From assembly GCA_014529385.2 (NCBI GenBank), contig CM043942.1, positions 6,755,001 through 6,819,000 on the forward strand: a stretch of 64,000 bases of DNA, written 5' to 3'. The stretch comes from Adiantum capillus-veneris. Its lineage: Eukaryota > Streptophyta > Polypodiopsida > Polypodiales > Pteridaceae. This document shows positions 53,064 through 64,000 of the stretch, piece by piece (within the stretch, counting starts at the first letter, position 1; each line of letters opens with the position of its first letter). The position numbers were made by a program, and so were the translations under genes. The notes beneath the pieces were generated by a model. It searched no databases, was not told the DNA's origin, and was given only the letters and a program-made list of their open reading frames with translations.

Positions 53064-54042
53064 ATTGTGGTTCTCCCATCACCGATTCTCCTGATGATTG
53101 AGATGCTCCTGAGACTATACATCCCAAATGTGATATGTTCGTGCCAAGGGAGTAACACAGGCTGCTATGCCCTTGAGATTGTATTTCAAAGTGTCATCCT
53201 GCCACTCTGGAATTGCTTTGTGAGTGCGCATCCATGAAACTCCAAAAATTATTTATGTATTCAAATTTTCATCAGCCATGATGTGGGCAGTGGTTAACCT
53301 TGATGTTAATTGAGACATTGGCTTGTTCCAAGCTCATCATTATTTCTTTGTTAGCTACCTTTAGCTCCATCATGGTCAGTTTGATCGTAGAGTTTGATAA
53401 TTTAAGATATGTTGAATATTGCATAGCATTGACACGTGCCTCAATATCTACATGTACTCTTTCAATTGTTCCATTGGCTAGTTGAACATTGATGTATACA
53501 TCCATTCCTCCAAGACAACTTTGCTCAATTTAGACTGCTACAATAGGAGGAGAAGGTGATTCAACTTGCCGTAGTTGAGCTATATTTTGTAGTTCCTTGC
53601 GCTTCAAAATATGCAACGATCTTCCTTCTATGCTTGTTATTTAATTGCTTGAGCTTTATGCTTCCTTTCCTTTGCTTCGTGTAATATTTCTACAGTGAGA
53701 GGTTGGTGACACTTCTTCAATCTTCATCCAAATGGGCCGTTACCTTGCTTTTTCAATTTCTTGGAGTGTTGTTTCAAGGTGTAGACTAATACGTATTTCA
53801 TCCTTTTGAAACTCCTTGTTTAGGACATGTTGGTCATGAAATTATTTCATCTGTCATATTTGTGCGTAGATGGTTGCAACCACTTTGAGTCTTAATTCAT
53901 CTAGTTGTGTTAGCTATTATAGTCTATCCAAAAACTCGTGTCCCATCCATCTTAATTCTTGTGCAATGCAAAGTGTAGGTATCAAGAATTCCACATGCAA
54001 TATGGCATTTACCCCAAACACCAAATTGAAAGCTGTCATATT

Positions 54043-54640
54043 CTATGGCATTTTGTATGCTACCCAATATGTCCATAAAGTTGAGTGTAGTTTTTTATCC
54101 CAATTTGCTCTGGATTTGCTAAAAAATTTTGTGAGCACCGTGCATAGAATTTTGTTTGTGCTCTCGACCTGCCTATTGGCTTGAGGGTAGTAAGGTGCTG
54201 ATTTAGAATAAAGCACCATAAAATCTTGCAATAGAAACTCAACCATATCATTTATGATTTGCATCCCTGGATCACTCACTATTTCAATTGGAAGTCCATA
54301 TCTTATGAAAATGTTCTCATAAAAGAACTACGCTATGATTCTAGCATCATTCTTTTGTGTTGCTTTGGCTTCTACCCACTTGATTAAATAGTATGTGGCC
54401 CCACTGTGATGTATTGAGCATGTGTTTGATATGCAAGTGGTGAGATAGGTCTAACATTGTCTATCTCTCATTTGGCAAAAGCCCTTGTCCCCATCATTGG
54501 TCTCAGTGGCAGTTCATTTCATCGTAGAGGAACTTTTGTTTGTTGGCAATCCACACATTGTTTGACATAATGTTCATCATCCATGTATAGAGTAGGCCAC
54601 CAGATTCCTATAAGGAGTATCACTTTTGTGGTTTTATCGG
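54043..54640 (-). pseudogene. Gypsy integrase of element F
   Basis: A zinc-binding segment ('GIWWPTLYMDDEHYVKQCVD') at about 54540-54610 is followed by 'YLIKWVEAKAT', 'GLPIEIVSDPGMQ' (catalytic Asp) and 'APYYPQANRQVESTNK' (catalytic Glu). Stops interrupt the frame, for example before 'FFYENIF'. Confidence 0.75.
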
Positions 54641-55244
54641 TCAAAAAGTTACCTCCTGCTCAAGTATGAGTAAGTACTCGTGCTCCATGGCACAGATTCT
54701 CAACTATCATCTATTCCTCTTTGATAAAGGTTATTTTCAATGATCAAATAGTTTTCTGCCACCCACTGGATTGAGCGTACTCTGGCTCTGCTTAAGTTTG
54801 TTGGCAAGACTCCTTGTTCGATATAATTCACAATGTACTTTTCCCACTTGGGTGCTTTTGCTATCGTGAATAGTGTAGCATGTTTGATTGGATTTTGAAT
54901 GGCACAAGTATCACATGAACTAATATAGTCATGGACTCTTTTCTACATATGAGGACAATAAACCCTAATTCTCATGAATCTTTGGTATGTTTGCATGTTT
55001 ACATTGTGAAACCGTGTCATTTGTACGTGAGGTTGTATTTCTCTGATGGCTCTATGCATATCCTAAGTATCCCATTGTTTCCTTGTTTATATAGCCATCT
55101 GGCTATTAGCAATAGTGAGCATGATTGGTCAACGATTGATGGTTACCTTTCAATTTTTAGAGCACCAATGGTGAGCAATGATATAACATGTTTTCTCCAC
55201 CTTGGTACTGGCATCTGGATATTGGAAAGATAAGAATCAGGCAA

Positions 55245-55871
55245 TGTTAGGAAATAAGACGTAGCTAAATAGATAATTGAGTAGATTACTTAATGGAGAG
55301 AGACATATTTACATACACGAGATTATAGATTAGAGAGAGAGAGAGTGTGTACACACGATATACGTGGTTCACCCAATGTGGGCTACGTCCACGGGAAAGC
55401 AGCCACTCAATGGCTTTAGTACTTCAAAACAAGAAGTAATTTACAAAGGGATTATACCCTTAATGGAGCTCCCGCCTTGCTTCACTCTCACCACCTCACA
55501 CTCACCTTGTTGGACGGTTGGACGGCCATTGACTTTCGACCACCGGCCACCGGCCATTGACTTCCAACCACCGGCCATCGGCCATTGACTACCGGCCACC
55601 GGCCAACCGACCGGTTGTTTTCCGACCACTTTCCGGCCACCGTCCGGCCATAATATTCCGACGAAAAAGAATATTCCGGCGGAAAAAAAGTCTCGGGGGC
55701 CTCTGCCCCCGAGGCCTTTAAAGTTGCCCCTAATTCTTGTCCGTGAAAATTTTGGTTTCCGGTGAGTGATTTTCCTTCACGCACGATGGCTTCTCCTCAT
55801 AATGGGGGCCTTACAAATGTGCGCTTTTACCATAGAAAATTACAAGGATAAATCAGGCTCCATACTTAAGA
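55245..55871. mobile_element. Solo LTR, 627 bp, in element F
   Basis: It starts TGTTAGGAAATAAG and ends 'acttaaga' (GA where CA is expected). GGCAA flanks both sides (55240-55244 and 55872-55876). Removing it restores the host frame at the 'DDLPDSYL' codons upstream of the integrase finger. Inside are 'acgtggttcaccc' and 'ctacgtccacggg', words common in plant LTRs, a GC-rich tandem region (55515-55620) and the hairpin ctcgggggc/gcccccgag (about 55692-55714). Confidence 0.8.
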
Positions 55872-55982
55872 GGCAAGTCATCACATCGACCCCTAGAGGT
55901 GCTTCCCTACGTATCATACGTGATAAATGGCATGCCCTCTGATGGATAGTCCCTTTCTTGACCACTATGGGGAAATCAAACT

Positions 55983-57264
55983 CTAGCATCGAACGATATG
56001 AAAAATATTGCATGGTTTATTTACTAAATACAATAGTGCCTGGCGATCCAAAAAAAATACAAATTTTTTTGCGAGAAGGTAATGTCTAAATCCTTTGATT
56101 TCATAGATCATTCCCAAGCCTTTTCTCTCTGTGGTCATGTAGTTTTGTTCCGTACTATTGAGTTGTCTACTGGAGCAATAGATTGGAAAATCCATATTGT
56201 TCTCTCTAGGTTGTGCTAAGATGTATCCAATAGCAGAGGCCAAAGCATCTAAATGGACATGGAAAATCTTGTTCCAATCAGGGGCTTTCAAAATCGGAGC
56301 AAAAATAAGTCTTTGATTCAATTGTTGAAATGCTTTTTCACATTCCTCAATCCACTCAAATTTTTTTATCAGAGCATAGAGAGGTTTTGCAACCACTATG
56401 TACATGTAACTAAATCTTTGATAATAGCCGTAGTGGCCCATAAAGGCTTGTACCTCTCTAACTTTAGTGGGTCTTGGAAGAGCAACAATTACATGTATTT
56501 TCTCAAGATCTGCAGAAATGCCATTTTTGGGCACCATATGTCCCAAAATATTACCTTGTCTTACCATGAAAACACATTTTTCAAGATTTAGGCAAATGTG
56601 ATAAGCTCTACACCTCTCAAAAATCTTTTTCAAGTGCTATACATGTTCGTCTCTTTGGAGAGAATGCACACACAGGTCTTCCATATAAATCTTTAAGAAT
56701 TGTCTTAGATATTCCTTGAATGCATGACTCATCGGCCTTTGGAACGTGGCAAGTGCATTGGTTGGGCCAAATGGCATCACCCGATAAGCAAATATTCCCC
56801 ACTCTATGGCAAAGGCCATTTTGTGTTGGCTCTCTAGTTTGATAGTGAGCTCGTTGTACCACGAAAAGCCATCAAGAAATATGTAAGCTTCCTTCCTTTC
56901 CTACAACTCTCTCAATCACATGATGCGTGATAGGTAAGGGATAGTTATCTTTGATTGTAGCGGTGTTCACCTGTTTAAGATTTATGCACACCCTTAATTT
57001 TTTGTTCTTTTTGGGCACTACCATAATTGGCGACACCCACTCTGTGTATTCTATCTCATATATAAAATCTCTTTGTTTAAATTTGTCTATATTCTCTTTG
57101 ACTTTTTTTGTAAATGTTTTGTTATAGGTATAGGGACATTGTCTATGCAATTTATCATTGCTTTTAAGGGGTATCATATGTTGACATATGTTCGGACTTA
57201 ATCCCTTAAGATCCTTGTATGACCAAGTAAATACATCTCTATATTGCTTAAGAGTAGGTACCAC
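55983..57264 (-). pseudogene. Gypsy RT-RNase H of element F
   Basis: RT blocks 'EWVSPIMVVPKKNKKLRVCI', 'NYPLPITHHVIERV', 'FAYRVMPFGPTNALATFQRP' and the catalytic box 'IYMEDLCVHS' (Asp to Glu at 56680-56682) lead to 'MGHYGYYQRFSYMY' and RNase H ('YCSSRQLNSTEQNYMTTERK'). A frame break lies near 56630-56870. Confidence 0.8.
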
Positions 57265-58479
57265 AAGCTGTTCTTCCTCTTTGGTGAGATCTATGGCTAT
57301 GTAAGCCCGTGATATTGGTTCTTCCCCTGGTTCAACAAGATCAATTCTCTTTGCATTCTCAGGTCAGGCTCTCACATTGGTTGCTCAACCACAATGCGTC
57401 GGTCTTGAACACTGTAATTTTTGTGTGGGATGGTGTATCAAACTTTTCAATGTTAGGATCCCCCTCGCTTTCCATTTCAGTGGTCCAAACCTCGTTTAGT
57501 GTTCGTTTTAACTTTTGATACTCGCTATTTCAAATGAGTCCTTTGTTTTCTTTTTGCTCTGCTTCTTTGAACTTGCTCAAAAGGTTGTCAATTTCAGGGG
57601 CTTTCTAGTAATTTTGTCTCGGACATAATCATCTACTCCCACGAGCATGAGATACTGTGTTTTGGTCATCAATTTTGGCATTGATTTCTTGAACTTGATT
57701 TGTTGTTTTTTTTGTTTGTCTCATTTGATATCTCTGTTGGCTCCTCATTTTTTGGTTAGAAAACTTGTAGAAGATTGGCTCATCTGATTTTGACACATTC
57801 TTGTGTTCTGAGCCACCGGAAAGCTTGTCTTTAGCAGCGTCCCCAAAATTATCGCTCCTCAAATCATGGAATTTATCCTTGTCATTATCACTAAGATCTC
57901 AAATAGAAACTTCGTCCACTATGCATTTGCAATCGATTGTTTCATTGGTTTTGATTGTTCCTATTTTATCTTTTACTGATAGCACTTACGATCTAGAAGG
58001 GCATTATGTCGTAACCGTCTTTGTCGCAAAAGGTTGTGGTGGTTATCTCATTAATGCACACATCTATAGTCCCTAGTATTTTCTCCCATCCAAAGGGTTT
58101 AAACAACTCCTCTGGAAATGACTCCTTTCGCACTCCGGCACTTTGCACATCCAAATATGTGCATCTTTCAATAACTAAGTAGGTAGCTGTGTTTTTGAAA
58201 TTGTAGTTACACCAAAGTTTTCCACCAGGATTCGATTTACATCCCTATAACTATGGTCCTTTTTGCTGACCTTGGTTGTAATTCCCTTATGACGACGTAA
58301 ATAGAGATGGTCATAGCCCTAATCGTGAACCATTTTAAGTTGATGCATGAATGGTCATCCCAAAACAATTTCAAAGTTGTTGCCTTTTTCAAAGTCAGCT
58401 ACAACAAAAATATGTTCGTACTCTATTCCACAAGAGGATACAGTTACTTATTCCAACATTCCTAAGGGTTGCTCCACAT

Positions 58480-58884
58480 ACCCATCTGCTAGTTGCAGCT
58501 TCATGTGCATTTTCTTGAGAGCTGGTTTTCTCCATTTCTCCCAAATTTTCTTTGTATCTATGGTATTCCGGTCCCACTTTCAAGTATCGCTATCATATTT
58601 ACTTCCTTGTACTCGAGAGGTAAGGTGGTATTCCCTTCTTTGCCTTCACAATCATCACCCACCTTATTCACTGGTATTGGCTCTACTTTGGGTTTCTCTG
58701 TCTGATTTGTTTCCATGGTTTCACCTACAAGCTTATCTTTCGGATGAATTTTCTCCCCCATTTTTTCCAGGTTCCTACTCATTTGTCCCCACAAATGTGG
58801 TTTGATTTTTAGAAGTTTGGTGAGATTACTGGTGCAACTGATAGGAGAAGACATCACTTCATGTAAGCTCTTCGTGTCCATCAT
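58480..58884 (-). pseudogene. Aspartic protease of element F
   Basis: 'VNMIAILESGTGI' corresponds to the ILDSGAGI active site of this retropepsin group, with catalytic Asp replaced by Glu (58579-58581). A stop follows, then 'QRKFGRNGENQLSRKCT' and 'QMGMWSNP' in line with the usual downstream block. Confidence 0.65.
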
Positions 58885-59096
58885 CTATGGAATTGGATTC
58901 TATTGAGATGCACAAGTCTCACTAAAGATTTTGTTTCATGTTCCCCTACAAAAGATGGTAAGGTCCTTATGGTTGTTGGTTTACTCTCCACGTATAATTT
59001 TGTCCCCACATCTCCATAGCATGATAGAATATCCCCAGGATAGATCTCATGATCCATATTGACCTCAGGGATTGGTACCGATAAAAACATGGCATT

Positions 59097-59960
59097 TTAG
59101 TTCTTTCTATTTTTTATTGTCTCCCATAGTGATTGTGACCACAGCTCGTCCACTTCAGGAATTGGTGACATCTCAAGCGATTTAGCCTCATTTGTTGTGT
59201 TTGCAACAACCCGTGTATCCAATGGTACTTCTTTCTCCACTAGTGGTGGTTTGCTTGTGTTGTTTGGATTCTTAGCACAATGTTTGAGTAGGTGATCCCA
59301 TCCAAAATGGTCATAAAATCCAAGAAGTTTGTTTAATTTGCCGGTGTTTTTTTTCATCAAGTGCACTTGTGTTTAGCTTTTTTGACACATGCATGACTTG
59401 CTCAGGGGCTTTCAAGGTTTTTGGTTTGAGCAATCTCTATGAGCCTTTTAAACATTTCCATTCATTTGGTTTCAATTTTAGGATGTGAATAGGTCAGTAA
59501 TCTTTGTTCTAAGGTTTGATTTTTCCTTAGTCTTGCCTTGTAGTCTTGTAAAATAGCATCTAAATGTTTGTTTTCCTTATTCTCTTGTACACGTATAAGC
59601 TATTCCTTTGTTTAGTTTACTTCCGTCTCCAAGTCTATCTTTTCCTTTATCCTCTTCACTATCATTTTGTCTCGTTTTTCCTTCCGTGATTTTTGTTGAG
59701 TCCTTATTTATTTTTGAATTCGGTTTGTTCCGGAAGTTTGAAATCATCTGCCCCACTGGCTGATTTTTGGCTGCTTCTTGAGCTTGAGCTCTAGTCGCCA
59801 CCTTGACTAGAACTATCGGCTCTGACTCGAATTTGCTTGAGCAAGGTAAAATTCCAATGACATTGATGGTCGCTTTTCCTAGGTTGTCACGATTGTTAGC
59901 ACAATGTTAAAGTAAGAGATCCTTCCCACAAGCCCTCACAAAATCCAAAGATTGTCATTC
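59097..59960 (-). pseudogene. gag: Gag tail with degenerate zinc knuckles, element F
   Basis: 'GFYDHFGWDHLLKHCAKNPN' (59290-59350) looks like a CCHC knuckle that lost its first two Cys. A related 'ACGKDLLL' ... 'HCANN' lies near 59890-59950. Between them is a Lys/Asp/Asn-rich stretch starting 'ATRAQAQEAAKNQP'. Confidence 0.55.
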
Positions 59961-60560
59961 ATTGAAGCTTGTGTGGAAGACCTTGTGCCCAATGGTTACC
60001 TACATATTCATAGCATGGACCTTTTGTTTGGGTAGTTGGTGGTGCTCCCATTGGCTGGCTTGTCCTAGGCGGATATCCTCTAGGCTTGTAGTGTTGGTTT
60101 GCTATAAACATAAGCGTATTTTATTGTTTTCTAGCAATTTGAGACACATATAAAGGTTCAATAGCTTCATTGATGTTAGCCCAAAATGGACAATCCTCAT
60201 TAGCATATGTTACACCCTTGATTTCTCTCACATGGGTTTTTTTGCAGGTTCTTCATAGTAAATAGTTGGTGGTACCATTGGCTGACTTATGAGTGACTCA
60301 ACTGACTATGCATATCGCACAATGGCCCTATTTGCATGAGGAAAAGGTGGTTACTGGCCCAACACAAGTTGCGGCTTGTCCCCTTGTGGTGCGTTATTGT
60401 GTCCTAGAAGTTTTGTAACATTTGGCTATCGTTGATGCTATAACGGTTGTGATTTGTTTACCGATTAGCGACTATCTTTTTGTGATTTTTGTCATTTGAG
60501 TGTAGCTTGAGTTACATGCGAGCTGTTTGTTGTTTTCCAAGAGATTGACAACCTCTTGTA

Positions 60561-61324
60561 GCCTCTATGCACTAGTTGTGTAATAGGAATGGCCTATGAA
60601 CTTCGAAAATAGTGGAATTAAGAGAATTAGAGTGAGCATTTTTGTGAGATCACTTTGAGAACATAGAGGGTGAGCTTAATTGATTGTAGCAATATAAACA
60701 TAGTACTTAATTAACTTGGCATGAACAATACTTTTGCAAGAGAGAGAGATTATTAGAGAACATGACAATAGTTGAGGACCGGATTTTACTTGGAGCCGGT
60801 CCCCCCTCCAAAAGGCGTTTGTATTATAGATTCTCCCATCAAGAGAGACTTGTTACAATACAATCTTTGTGTTCCTTGTGAGCTTGGTGATGCTATGAAG
60901 ATGGAAAGCTTCATGCATCACGAGCATAACATAACTTTGTAGAAAGCATTAACTATCCCAAGCCTCAATCCCAAGGCCTCAAACACCTTCGAAGGTAGAG
61001 AGAGCTAGCGGGGAATGAGGGTAGGGAAGAGAAAGAAGAATCATTCATAGGAGAAAGAAATAGTTCCTCACTTACCATCACTCTTCTTGCTTAGCATAGC
61101 ATAGTAGCATAGTAATGAAGATGAAGAAGATGGCAAGCTTAAGCATTGAAGCATAGCTCTTGGTTGGATTTGCATTCCATAGCCAGAGTGTTGGTGTAGG
61201 CTCTCCACTTCTCAACAAGTTTGGAGAAGGAGATAGAGCTCTTACACTTTGCACTCCACACAATGAGAGAATGTGTGTGTGTGTGTGTGTGTGTGAGAGT
61301 ATACCCCCCTCTCATGCTTGGTCC

Positions 61325-61360
<36 letters not shown>

Positions 61361-61424
61361 TTATTTAATTATTTCATTTGGACATGTGTCCTCTTTATAT
61401 CCTAACTCTTGTTCCCCTTTTATC
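60561..61424. other. Unassigned, possible LTR remnant; GT and CT microsatellites
   Basis: No coding motif. (GT)n at about 61272-61295 and (CT)n at about 61328-61359. It may contain the 5' LTR of element F, but no partner copy was found in the window. Confidence 0.4.
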
Positions 61425-61651
61425 TGTTGGAATTAGGGTTGCAGAGAAACGCACACAGCTTGGAGAAGACGAAGGAAGCTCAAGGCACACAATAGAGAGT
61501 ATATTACTGAGTGTGCAATGCAAAGATAGATAGCGCTAGAGTGATGGGCGTATATACAATTCACGGGGGGAAAAACCTCCTAAAGAGGGAAAAAACACCC
61601 CGGTGGTCCTAGTGTGTTCACACACATCACTACCACATGTATATGGTAACA
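61425..61651 (-). repeat. 3' LTR of element C
   Basis: 227 bases with TG...CA ends, closely matching the LTRs of A and B. The flank on the outer side ends 'tttatc'. Confidence 0.9.
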
Positions 61652-61726
61652 AATCCCCCCTGGAGTGATGCGGTGAATGAGATCTAGCACATGAGTAAAG
61701 GGAAGTGCCATGCCCTGAGGACATGA

Positions 61727-62340
61727 TCATTCCACAAAGGGGAGTAAGCCCAAAGCTTTGTGGAAAGCACCAAGCTTCTCACGAGACAATGCCTTTGTGA
61801 AAAGATCTGCAAGATTGTCATGTGTTGGCACATAAGCCAAGCTGATCTCTCCTGCTGAGAACCTCTCCCTGACATAGTGATAATGCACCTCAATGTGCTT
61901 TGTGCGAGCATGAAAAACTGGGTTCATCGAAACTGCCAATGCGCTCTGACTGTCAGTGTAGATAGTGATGGCAGTGTCCTGTCCAAAACCCAAATCAACC
62001 ATAAGGCGTCTGAGCCATACACCCTTAACCTAGCTGTGAAGACTGCCCTGTACTCAGCCTCACAACTCGAAGTGGCCACAGTAGGTTGCTTCTTTCTCAA
62101 CCATGATATACATGAACTGCCAAGCATGAAACAAAAACCACTTGTGGACACTCGCGTGTCAAAACAACCAGCCCAATCTGAGTCCGAAAAAGCATGTAAG
62201 TCTGGCGGCAATGATCCCCCCTTGGAATAAAAGAAGCCAAGATGTAAAGTGCCACTAAGGTAGTGGAAAATCCTCTTGACAGCCTGCCAATGCTTAGACC
62301 CTGGGCTATGCATGAATCTGGTGACCTGTGAGACTGCAAA
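61727..62340 (-). pseudogene. Copia RNase H of element C, frameshifted
   Basis: 'MHSPGSKHWQAVKRIFHYLS', 'AFSDSDWAGCFDTRVSTSGF' and 'SSCEAEYRAVFTA' are in one frame. A one-base deletion near 62025 shifts the rest ('IYTDSQSALAVSMNP', 'HIEVHYHYVRERFSAGE', 'KALGLLPFVE') to another. Confidence 0.85.
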
Positions 62341-62643
62341 CTAAATATCTGGCCTCGTGTTGCATACATAAATGAGGCAGCCAACAACAATTTGGTAAAG
62401 AGTGACATCAACAGGATCGCCAACATCATATAGACTCAACTTCAAACCTGTTTCCATGGGAGTGGCAATAGGTTTGAAATCCTCAATTCCAAACTTACAT
62501 AGCAATGTTTCTATGTAACTTTTCTAACACAAAGCAATACCACCATCACACTGCTTAAACTGTATACCCAAGTAATGATGCAACATCCCCAAATCTTTGA
62601 TCTTGAAAGTAGCATTCAAATCAGCCTTAAATTCAGCAATATG

Positions 62644-63642
62644 TCACTCATTTGGTCCAGTGATCAGCCAATCATCGACATAAAGAACCACAATGAGAAG
62701 TACATCATCCTGACGCTTCACATACAATGTGCTTTCTGTTTGACTGTTACGAAAGCCTCGTTTCACCAAATGAGTGTCAGCTTTCTCATACCAAGCACGA
62801 GGAGATTGCTTCAACCCATACAAAGCCTTGTTACATTTGCACACTTTGTCCTCTTGTCTTTTTATGACAAAACCGCGAGGCTGCACTACATAAACTTCCT
62901 CAAATATGTCACCATTCAAGAAAGTAGTAACAATGTCTGATTGATGTACATCCCAACCAAAATGAGATGCCAATGCACATAGAAAACGCACATTAGTCAT
63001 ACCACAAGTGGGAGCAAAAGTCTCTTCATAATCAATGCCTTTTTGTTGTGCATAACCCTTTGCAACAAGTCGAGCCTTATGGCGATCGATCTCACCATCG
63101 GGCTTGCGTTTCAACTTGTAAACCCACTTCGTACCAATGGCCTTTTTGCTAGGAGGAAAATCACACAAAGTCCATGTGTCATTTTCTATAAGTGCATCAT
63201 ATTCTGATTGCATGGCAGCCATCCAATTTTTTGAATTTTGTGCTTCATCAAAAGACAGAGGCTCCTCAACATCATGTAAGCTAGACACAGCCAAAGCATA
63301 ACAATCTAATGCATAGGATGCATGGCGAGAGCCTGAACGAGTATGACTAGACAAAGGTGCATCCAATTTACTGTCACGCAAAGTGTGCACCAGCCATTTT
63401 GGCATACCTCTAGCCTGCTCATTTTCAGCCCTTTCCTCATCAAGTACATCATGTACATCTGCATCAGTGATAGGCTGATCTAAAACATTTTCAGAAACCC
63501 CCATAGGCTGTACATTTACCTCATTGGAACTTACATTCGTATTTCCACCAGGATCGCCAGCATCATGTAGACTCAACTTCAAACCTGTTTCCATGGGAGT
63601 GGCAATAGGTTTGCAATCCTCAAGTCCAAACTTACATAGCAA
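62644..63642 (-). CDS. Copia RT of element C, spanning the duplication joint
   Basis: 332 open codons. The first part ('FGLEDCKPIATPMETGLKLS') is the end of the upstream RT copy. At the duplication joint it passes in frame into the integrase-RT linker ('NVQPMGVSENV') and then RT: 'AIGTKWVYKLKRKPDGEIDR', 'AKGYAQQKGIDYEETFAP', 'DIVTTFLNGDIFEEVYVVQP', 'CNKALYGLKQSPRAWYEK' and the catalytic 'VVLYVDDWLITGPNE'. The frame breaks after this. The joint yields a rearranged polypeptide that is unlikely to be functional as a whole. Confidence 0.82.
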   Translation of the reverse strand: MLCKFGLEDCKPIATPMETGLKLSLHDAGDPGGNTNVSSNEVNVQPMGVSENVLDQPITDADVHDVLDEERAENEQARGMPKWLVHTLRDSKLDAPLSSHTRSGSRHASYALDCYALAVSSLHDVEEPLSFDEAQNSKNWMAAMQSEYDALIENDTWTLCDFPPSKKAIGTKWVYKLKRKPDGEIDRHKARLVAKGYAQQKGIDYEETFAPTCGMTNVRFLCALASHFGWDVHQSDIVTTFLNGDIFEEVYVVQPRGFVIKRQEDKVCKCNKALYGLKQSPRAWYEKADTHLVKRGFRNSQTESTLYVKRQDDVLLIVVLYVDDWLITGPNE

Positions 63643-63660
63643 TGTCTCTATGTAACTTTT

Positions 63661-64000
63661 CTAACACAAGGCAATACCACCATCACACTGCTTAAACTGT
63701 ATGCCCAAATAATGATGCAACAGCCCCAAATCTTTCATCTTGAAAGTAGCATTCAAATCAGCCTTAAATTCAGCAATATGTCTCTCATTTGGTCCAGTGA
63801 TCAGCAAATCATCAACATAAAGAACCACGATGAGAAATACATCACGCTCACGGTTTACATACAATGTGCTTTCTGTTGGACTGTTACGAAAGCCTCGTTT
63901 CACCAAATGAGTGTCAGCTTTCTCATACCAAGCACGAGGAGATTGCTTCAACCCATACAAAGCCTTGTTACATTTGCACACTTTGTCCTCTTGTCCTTTT
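63661..64000 (-). pseudogene. Second copia RT copy of element C (partial)
   Basis: 'KCNKALYGLKQSPRAWYEKA', 'LIVVLYVDDLLITGPNERHI' and 'MKDLGLLHHYLGIQFKQCDG' in one open frame are intact RT blocks including YVDD. It is separated from the next frame by a TAG at 63661 where a Gln or Lys codon is expected. It continues beyond the window. Confidence 0.82.

Larger units (their letters stand above)
53272..60560 (-). mobile_element. Decayed gypsy element F
   Basis: Minus-strand order: gag tail with degenerate knuckles (about 59950-59290), protease (about 58600), RT (57264-56630), RNase H (56633-55983), integrase zinc finger and core (54620-54043). All parts carry stops or frame shifts. No LTR pair was identified. 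A retropepsin-like stretch at 53272-53505 beyond the integrase is out of order and may belong to another relic. A 627-base solo LTR interrupts the RT/integrase junction. Confidence 0.75.
61425..64000 (-). mobile_element. Ty1/copia element C, cut by window end
   Basis: The 3' LTR is at 61425-61651 with the polypurine tract complement beside it, followed by RNase H, RT, and a second, tandemly duplicated RT copy. Same family as A and B. The rest lies beyond the window. Confidence 0.88.
62413..64000. repeat. 1137-bp tandem duplication in element C
   Basis: 'aggatcgcc' at 62413 recurs at 63550. The sequence from each anchor continues alike ('ctcaacttcaaacctgtttc', 'cttacatagcaatgt') until the window ends. 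The offset is 1137 bases, or 379 codons. Confidence 0.88.

Noticed and set aside
53272-53505. Protease-like ORF ('VHVDIEARVNAM')
   Set aside because: The pattern is only distantly retropepsin-like and lies on the wrong side of the integrase; not strong enough to call a domain.

Overview
The window reads as nuclear DNA of a land plant with a large, repeat-rich genome. It is AT-rich and carries long (GA)n/(CT)n runs, plant-type Ty1/copia and Ty3/gypsy LTR retrotransposons, hAT-like and SWIM/Mutator-like transposase relics, and short introns with plant-like splice sites. Nothing fixes the species. A fern, lycophyte or gymnosperm would fit, but that is inference.

Layout. 1-5016: microsatellites, a foldback, one end of a TIR-element family, and unclassified decayed sequence. 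5017-6748 (+): a chimeric relic, copia 5' LTR, primer site and gag fused to a gypsy integrase fragment. 6749-7640: three related hairpins and a 112-bp (GA)n run. 8573-15123 (-): copia element A, flanked by AGAGA target duplications. It is invaded at 12447-14612 by a second complete but internally deleted copia, element B (TCTTC duplications), which keeps an open gag-RNase H fusion. 15480-16720: a tandem array with ~380-bp period. 17147-17826: a candidate host gene with TATA box and intron. 18900-20732: weak coding potential, including a membrane-protein-like ORF. 22106-25017: decayed SWIM zinc-finger transposase-like gene with a TIR insertion. 26200-28460: a MITE with its empty site in a sister repeat, and a minisatellite whose units carry covarying mini-hairpins. 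28640-28879: BED-finger (hAT-type) fragment.

29343-41677 (-): gypsy element G, 12.3 kb. It has 2.69-kb LTRs that are nearly identical by eye, gag-protease-RT-RNase H, a second RNase H (Tat-like organisation) and integrase. Two pairs of duplicated accessory ORFs lie between the 5' LTR and gag. G sits inside an older minus-strand gene (42416-41678, resuming at 29342). 42657-43634 (-): an apparently intact protein kinase. 44188-53063 (-): gypsy-type element E (ATTGT duplications) with gag, zinc knuckles and protease but no RT or integrase. 53272-60560 (-): decayed gypsy element F with a 627-bp solo LTR (GGCAA duplications) in its pol. 61425-64000 (-): copia element C, same family as A and B, with an in-frame 1137-bp tandem duplication, running off the window.

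How the parts relate. A, B, C and the relic at 5017 are one copia family using the initiator tRNA-Met primer site. B has lost RT and integrase and would need a relative such as A or C to move. The integrase piece at 6320-6748 resembles the integrase of G. E would likewise depend on another gypsy element. The best candidates for something new are the duplicated accessory ORFs of G, the gag-RNase H element B, the gag-protease element E with its W-V-P-K repeats, and the covarying hairpin minisatellite.
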